This document shows, piece by piece, positions 46,234-50,897 of a stretch of DNA of 50,897 bases (position 1 is its first letter; each line of letters starts with the position of its first letter). The notes beneath the pieces are model-generated. The model saw only the letters and a list, made by a program, of their open reading frames with translations, was not told the origin of the DNA and did not search any database. This stretch comes from OMG group bacterium (GTDB lineage: Bacteria; Pseudomonadota; Gammaproteobacteria; Pseudomonadales; Azotimanducaceae). Location of the stretch: contig JAAXGW010000035.1 of the NCBI GenBank assembly GCA_012267385.1, positions 1 to 50,897 of the forward strand. Direction: 5' to 3'. The position numbers were made by a program, and so were the translations under genes.

Positions 46234-47043
46234 TCACTCAGTGGTCGATGCCGCGCCAACGAATATTGGTGCAAACTGTTCGTGCTGGACTAATACAATG
46301 TGGCCTTCTTTAACCAGTTCGAGTATGGCAAGAAACGTTACTACCACAAGTTCTCTACTCCCTGCTTCTCCAAGAAAGTCGCTAAATGAAAGATAGTCGG
46401 ACGACTCCTGAACTCTATTAAGAACAAATTCCATGTGATTTTCAACTGAAATTGGTTCGGCGGTTACTTCATAGTCCTTTACTAACCGCACTCGTTCCAG
46501 AACATCGCTAAGCGCAAGTAGAAGCTCCCGCATTTCTACAGGCGTTGGAGCTGCTTTAACTAAACTTTCGTCGTAAGTCGCATGAATTGGAAACACATCT
46601 CGCTCCATACGTGGTAACTGATCCAGTTCTCCAGCCGCGTTCTTAAACGCTTCGTATTCAAGCAGTCTACGGACGAATTCAGCACGCGGGTCTTCCTCCT
46701 CGTTTGCTACTTCCGGGAGACGTGGTAGTAGCATACTGGACTTGATTTGAGCGAGAGTCGCCGACATGACAAGATAGTCCCCTGCTAACTCTAATCGCAT
46801 AGTCGTCATCATGTCTATATAGGCTACATATTGCTGGGTAACTTCAGCGATTGGTATGTCCAATATATCTAAATTTTGTCGCCGAATGAGATATAACAAC
46901 AGGTCAAGTGGTCCTGTGAATGCTTGGAGAATAACGATCAGAGCGTCCGGTGGAATGTACAAGTCCTCCGGCATCAGATTTCGATCGAAGACCTCTTTCT
47001 GCTTCTCCACCAAGTCTTGAGCAGGATCAGTATCTGTAGTCAT
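46234..47043 (-). CDS. scpA: segregation and condensation protein A
   Basis: 269 residues, a kleisin. Signature FTGPLDLLLYLIRRQNLDILDIPIAEVTQQY near 38-70, and YLVMSATLAQIKSSMLLPRLP after it; a C-terminal winged helix holds VVVTFLAILELVKEGHIVLVQ. It bridges the SMC dimer heads. The ATG overlaps the trpS stop (ATGA). Confidence 0.95.
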   Translation of the reverse strand: MTTDTDPAQDLVEKQKEVFDRNLMPEDLYIPPDALIVILQAFTGPLDLLLYLIRRQNLDILDIPIAEVTQQYVAYIDMMTTMRLELAGDYLVMSATLAQIKSSMLLPRLPEVANEEEDPRAEFVRRLLEYEAFKNAAGELDQLPRMERDVFPIHATYDESLVKAAPTPVEMRELLLALSDVLERVRLVKDYEVTAEPISVENHMEFVLNRVQESSDYLSFSDFLGEAGSRELVVVTFLAILELVKEGHIVLVQHEQFAPIFVGAASTTE

Positions 47044-48242
47044 CTGAAATTAATTCCTATTGCAGATTTCACGTCTTCCAAAGTCTCCTTAGCGACTGTT
47101 CGCGCGTTTTCAGATCCTTCTTGGACCACATGTCGAACTAGTTGTGCGTCTTCTAAATAGGGTTCCGCGCGGCTGCGAAAGACTTGTTGCTCTAGTTGCA
47201 AAGCATCGATTAACGGACCTTTGCAATCTATACAACCTATGCCTGCTGAAGTGCATCCCTGAGTTACCCAATCTAAAGTATCCGGTTTCGAGTAAATCTT
47301 ATGGAGTGAGTACGTAGGACACTTATCGGGATCACCAGGATCATGTCGGCGTACCCGAGCCGGATCGGTTTGCATCGTACGTATCTTTTGTTCTAAATGT
47401 TTAGGTTCTTCACGTAAATATATCGTATTGTTGTAGGATTTGGACATCTTTTCTCCATCCAATCCCGGTAAGGTAGCAGTCTCGGTCAGCAGTACTTCTG
47501 GCTCAGGTAGTAATACTCGACCCACTCCTTCTAAATACCCGAGCAACCGCTCCCTTTCATCTTCATTTAAATAGTGCTGCTCATGAAGTTGCGCACGTAT
47601 CCGTTCGATGCCTTCAGAATTTCCTGCCTCCACGAATTTCCGTTGTACTGACCGATATTGCTGCCTCAGTTTTTTCGGCAAACGTTCGACAGCCTTCTGT
47701 GCGACAGACTCCCATTGTTGTCCACGACCAAACGTGAAATTAAATGTCCTTGCAATTTCGCGCGTTAGTTCTACATGGGCAACTTGATCAGCGCCAACAG
47801 GTACCCGACCTCCTCGATACATTAGTATGTCTGCTGCTTGCAGTACTGGATAGCCCAAAAAACCGTAAGTGTTGAGATCACGATCTTGAAGACGTTTTAT
47901 AGTGTCTTTGTACGTCGGTACTCGTTCTAACCAAGAGAGTGGCGTGATCATAGATAGGAGTACGTGAAGCTCAGCATGCTCAGGAACTTTACTCTGAACG
48001 AACACAGTCGCCGAAGAAGGCGAGACACCACTAGCGAACCAATCCACCAACATGTCGTACGTGTCTTGTTCGATGAGCTCTGTAGAGTGGTAGTGCGTGG
48101 TGAGAGCATGCCAATCTGCCACAAAGAAAAAACACTCATACTTGTGTTGTAAATTAGCCCAGTTCTTAATCGCACCATGATAGTGGCCGAGATGTAGTCG
48201 ACCCGTGGGGCGCATACCAGATACAACGCGATCTTCGTTCAA
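47040..48242 (-). CDS. trpS: tryptophan--tRNA ligase
   Basis: 400 residues; class I tRNA synthetase with HLGH at 17-20 and KMSKS at 265-269, plus PVLQAADILMYRGGRVPVGADQ. Longer than E. coli TrpRS (334) because of a ~75-residue charged insert at about 172-246 between the catalytic motifs, a form known from other proteobacteria. The start is a TTG at 48242, just behind a stop, so no upstream alternative exists. It leads trpS-scpA-scpB-rluB. Confidence 0.95.
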   Translation of the reverse strand: MNEDRVVSGMRPTGRLHLGHYHGAIKNWANLQHKYECFFFVADWHALTTHYHSTELIEQDTYDMLVDWFASGVSPSSATVFVQSKVPEHAELHVLLSMITPLSWLERVPTYKDTIKRLQDRDLNTYGFLGYPVLQAADILMYRGGRVPVGADQVAHVELTREIARTFNFTFGRGQQWESVAQKAVERLPKKLRQQYRSVQRKFVEAGNSEGIERIRAQLHEQHYLNEDERERLLGYLEGVGRVLLPEPEVLLTETATLPGLDGEKMSKSYNNTIYLREEPKHLEQKIRTMQTDPARVRRHDPGDPDKCPTYSLHKIYSKPDTLDWVTQGCTSAGIGCIDCKGPLIDALQLEQQVFRSRAEPYLEDAQLVRHVVQEGSENARTVAKETLEDVKSAIGINFR

Positions 48243-48456
48243 TGTTTAGGCGACCTCGGTTAAAAAATATGGTTTATAGGTGACATTACACCAAGCAATC
48301 AGCTGTTTATTCCGTTGACAACACGCTTTTGTCTTCGCTTTATCCACCAAAATTGCTCGTATTTTCCAAGTCTGTAGAGCACAAGTATCAAGTAAATTAC
48401 TCAAGAGTCTTCGGAAGACTTGTTTGGTCTGCTATTTTTTCTATTCTTCTTAGTCT

Positions 48457-49539
48457 TCACTTCGCTGACTTCCTCCGGTTACATTCTCGACACAACACCT
48501 GACAATTCTCTTCGTTAGTCTTTCCACCTTCGTTCCAAGGTGTAATGTGATCTGCCTCCATTTCGGATAACTCGAACGTTTCATTACAAGCGCGGCATTT
48601 TCGATTCTGAATTTCATAGACCTTTTGTTTCATCCCATCAGAGAATCTCCGGATATTTAGATGTCGTTCCTCTCTCGTCAAAATGTAAGTGTATATGCCG
48701 GGGTTGTAGGTAACATCATCGTCGTTTATCAACTTCGCTGTCTCAATTTCAATGGTCTCAGGATCTAAATCAATGTCTTTGTAGTTCTTGTACAGACTAC
48801 CCCAATCTACACCTTTCATATACTTGCGAGTTGTCTCAAACATGGATTTAACCCATTTGATTACTGAATCAAAGTGATTCCACAAACCTTCCGCGCTATC
48901 TAGTTTTTGATGCTTACCCATGTAGTCTTCGATATTGCCATCACTGATCCACTTAATCGCAGTTTCTAAATACTCTTGCCGTATCGGGGATCCTTTCACG
49001 TAATCTTTGCCCACATGGTATGCAGGACATCCAGTCCTACTGAAAAACCTTTTAGCGTCTGTTACCCAAGCCCCTGCGTATATAGCATTACGCAACTCTT
49101 GATCTGTCAACTTCTCACCTGCGATGTTAATAGTGCGAAACCACTCAAGTTTTTCACTGTCCGTGCCGCTACAGAAATAGACCATCAACTTGTAACTGAG
49201 AATTTGCTGCTGTTGGTCCGTTGGGAGGTTGTGAAAATATAGCTCCTTAAACGAAAAATCCCCTTCTATGTACTGAGCAATGGAAATTGTCCGTTGTTGT
49301 CCGTCTATGATCTCAAACGTATCGTCTTCTCGTGTAGCCCAATACATCACGTTTAAAGGAAAATTTTTCCGAACAGTGTTAATCACCGCATCTCGTTGTT
49401 TGTCCTTGTAGACAAACTCGCGCTGGAATGGTGGTCGAATGTCTAAGCGATGATCATAACCCTGCACACCGCCTTCACCGTTGTCGTGATATCCTTCAAC
49501 AAGCTCTCTAACGGTAATATCCTTCAGTTCAATTTCCAT
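48457..49539 (-). CDS. DUF262 (GmrS-type) protein with C-terminal HNH nuclease domain
   Basis: 360 residues. The N-terminal ParB-like DUF262 fold carries PPFQREFVYKDKQRDAVI (34-52) and DGQQR at 79-83, the NTP-using motif of GmrSD-like proteins. At the C-terminus an HNH module spans about 315-354 with CxxC (CRAC), EADHITPW and CRECNRRK. In GmrSD-type systems these domains cut modified DNA. Starts two bases after the upstream methyltransferase stop, so a paired function in restriction or anti-phage defence is inferred. Both genes lie as an inserted cassette upstream of trpS. Confidence 0.85.
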   Translation of the reverse strand: MEIELKDITVRELVEGYHDNGEGGVQGYDHRLDIRPPFQREFVYKDKQRDAVINTVRKNFPLNVMYWATREDDTFEIIDGQQRTISIAQYIEGDFSFKELYFHNLPTDQQQQILSYKLMVYFCSGTDSEKLEWFRTINIAGEKLTDQELRNAIYAGAWVTDAKRFFSRTGCPAYHVGKDYVKGSPIRQEYLETAIKWISDGNIEDYMGKHQKLDSAEGLWNHFDSVIKWVKSMFETTRKYMKGVDWGSLYKNYKDIDLDPETIEIETAKLINDDDVTYNPGIYTYILTREERHLNIRRFSDGMKQKVYEIQNRKCRACNETFELSEMEADHITPWNEGGKTNEENCQVLCRECNRRKSAK

Positions 49540-49541
49540 AG

Positions 49542-50525
49542 TTACGGATTCCTAAATCGAATGGCAATCCTAGCAAAATTCTCTTTTCCTCTAAGAACAA
49601 ACCGACTTTGCTTCCCGATTAACTCCTTCAAGATAGGTCTGTCCAATCCAATTATCTCAAACTGCGTTGGGTTGTATCTATCCAAAAACGAAATCGGAAC
49701 ACCCATTACGCCGTAGTAATCCGCGGGAATCTCTTTGGTCTTACCTACTTCGATGGCATCGTAGTTGTCATATTTTGGGTATTCCTCCGGAGAATACTTT
49801 TTGTACAGCACTAATTCCTCGTGTCGCTTAGAATGATCCAAATTGGTAAACCAACGCACACCTTTAATCCGAACATATTTGTTGCCTTTCTCGTCGACAC
49901 GATGTGTGGCAGCTGTGAGAGGGTAATGAGGCGGCACGCCAAATTCTCTATCACCACTATGTATGCTTGGTCCGAACCAAACTAAGTTCTCTTGGATAAG
50001 AGGAAACACATCTTTATAAGAAATCGCGTTCATGTTCCCGATGATCAAAAATTTCTTGTTGTATTGCATCAGTTGAGCGACATATTCTCGAAATAACGAA
50101 AACGGTGGATTTGTAACGACGATATCCGATTGTTTTAGCAGCTCAATACACTCTGAACTACGGAAGTCCCCGTCTTTCTTTAAGTAACGTACGACTGGCT
50201 CTTTCGGTTTGTACGCGCCGTCTTCAACGATGCCACCCTTTAACTCCAACCAGATTGCTTTCTCACTGTCGTGACGACTGAACAAATCTTGCTGTTGATT
50301 TTTATAGCAAGTGGTTATTAGCTTCTTTAATTTCAGAGCTTGGAAGTTTAACGAGAAATATTTGTAAAAATTGCTAACACTTGGATCGTCGCAGTTGCAA
50401 TAAACGACTTTGTCCTCAAAATGCGATTTGTAATATCTTAACTCGGTCTCAATGTCCGATAACTGAGTGTAGAAGTCATCGTTTTTTTCTCTTTGAGCAG
50501 TTAGTAAGCTAGTATTTCGGGCCAT
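49542..50525 (-). CDS. adenine-specific DNA methyltransferase, EcoRI family
   Basis: 327 residues from ATG 50525 (MARNTSLLTAQREKNDDFYT), the start shared with M.EcoRI-like proteins and preceded by AGAAGG; a GTG four codons earlier gives 331. Motifs: NDDFYTQLSDIETELRYY, YCNCDDPSVSNFYKYF (SAM region) and catalytic NPPF in DIVVTNPPFSLFREYV. It should methylate N6 of adenine in a short DNA site. The partner is the DUF262-HNH protein, not an EcoRI-type endonuclease. The recognition sequence cannot be told from the protein. Divergent from the IS3 orfA at 50606. Confidence 0.9.
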   Translation of the reverse strand: MARNTSLLTAQREKNDDFYTQLSDIETELRYYKSHFEDKVVYCNCDDPSVSNFYKYFSLNFQALKLKKLITTCYKNQQQDLFSRHDSEKAIWLELKGGIVEDGAYKPKEPVVRYLKKDGDFRSSECIELLKQSDIVVTNPPFSLFREYVAQLMQYNKKFLIIGNMNAISYKDVFPLIQENLVWFGPSIHSGDREFGVPPHYPLTAATHRVDEKGNKYVRIKGVRWFTNLDHSKRHEELVLYKKYSPEEYPKYDNYDAIEVGKTKEIPADYYGVMGVPISFLDRYNPTQFEIIGLDRPILKELIGKQSRFVLRGKENFARIAIRFRNP

Positions 50526-50554
50526 GTTCCTTCTCACGCGATCAGTTGGTTCTG

Positions 50555-50897
50555 AGCGCGGTTTAGGGGAGAGTGATTAAGATAATTTTCAGGAGAAATT
50601 AATTGATGACTGATTCTAGGAAAAAACGAACTCGGAGAAGCTTTAGCGAAGAGTTTAAACGCGAAGCGGTGGAGCTGTTTCAAGGTTCTGGTGTTTCCGC
50701 CGAACAGGTGAGTGCTGAACTGGGCATATCGACGTCGTTATTGTATCGCTGGGTGCGAGACGCTCGCGACGATCCGCCAGAGGCAGATCAACCCAGCTAC
50801 AAGGAACTGCAGAAGGAGCTGCGGCGTACGCGTCGTGAATTGGATTTTTTAACAAAAGCTTCGAGTTACTGCGCGTCTCAACAGTCGAACGGTATCA
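50555..50897 (+). mobile_element. IS3-family element, left end (continues beyond the window)
   Basis: Shares its leader and the first part of orfA with the relic at 11265-11474. The exact end and its inverted repeat cannot be set from one side. Confidence 0.75.
50606..50897 (+). CDS. IS3-family transposase OrfA, partial
   Basis: 97 codons to the window edge, frame intact. Helix-turn-helix segment FSEEFKREAVELFQGSG then VSAELGISTSLLYRWVRDA, followed by a leucine-zipper-like segment LQKELRRTRRELDFLTKASS, the standard OrfA layout of IS3 elements, which move by copy-paste through an OrfAB fusion. AGGAG lies in front of the ATG. The leader and N-terminus match the relic at 11317. Confidence 0.9.
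   Translation, partial: MTDSRKKRTRRSFSEEFKREAVELFQGSGVSAEQVSAELGISTSLLYRWVRDARDDPPEADQPSYKELQKELRRTRRELDFLTKASSYCASQQSNGI

Noticed and set aside
48404-48422. Rho-independent terminator after the DUF262-HNH gene
   Set aside because: AGTCTTC and GAAGACT make a 7-base dyad with only one base between, but no T run follows on the minus strand, so I do not call it a terminator.

Overview
The window reads as a chromosomal piece of a gammaproteobacterium with fairly low GC (mid-40s percent by eye; not computed). The evidence is gene order and family content: gyrA-serC-hisC-cmk//rpsA-ihfB, trpS-scpA-scpB-rluB, ubiG next to a YciK-type dehydrogenase, mnmA-purB, a methylcitrate (prpBCD) operon, TonB-dependent receptors and outer-membrane proteins. 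I cannot name a genus. No rRNA, tRNA or CRISPR array was seen. Many genes seem to start at TTG, GTG or, in one case, CTG.

Layout. 1-2428: the 3' end of a putative porin and a sterol-desaturase protein with an unusual periplasmic LTxxQ-like head; this stretch looks richer in GC than what follows. 2429-3070 is an AT-rich gap. 3071-5357: moaCDE (molybdopterin synthesis) and an unknown lipoprotein. 5792-10463: mnmA, purB, an acetyltransferase and a YdbT-like PH-domain membrane protein. 10494-14375 is an accessory island: an orphan Nmad3-type DNA-modification protein, a decayed IS3 orfA, and a TonB-dependent receptor pseudogene whose start has been lost next to the IS remnant and which carries three further lesions. 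14368-18454: thrH-prpB-prpC-prpD. 18731-20932: a DUF4143 ATPase, an intergenic region with ACGCGT repeats and two strong hairpins, and a YdcH-like small protein. 20933-22359: a VWA protein and a membrane J-domain protein. A probable 48-residue membrane protein lies at 22373-22519. 22692-28557: an AddB-like nuclease and an AddA-like helicase-nuclease. 28740-33686: a complete outer-membrane uptake system (receptor, ExbB, two ExbD, TonB). 33748-42994: the ihfB-rpsA and cmk-hisC-serC-gyrA block, interrupted by an opposite-strand ankyrin gene. 43182-48242: ubiG, an SDR, rluB, scpB, scpA, trpS. 48457-50897: a two-gene putative restriction-modification cassette (EcoRI-type adenine methyltransferase plus DUF262-HNH protein), then the start of a second IS3 element.

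The points most worth following are: (i) the methyltransferase/DUF262-HNH cassette, and the fact that both IS3 left ends sit just upstream of a divergent DNA-modification gene; (ii) a GyrA quinolone pocket that already has Leu and Asn where E. coli has Ser83 and Asp87; (iii) thrH inside a prp operon; (iv) the repeat and hairpin region at 20023-20505; (v) the LTxxQ-desaturase fusion; and (vi) a cmk gene whose only sensible start is CTG.
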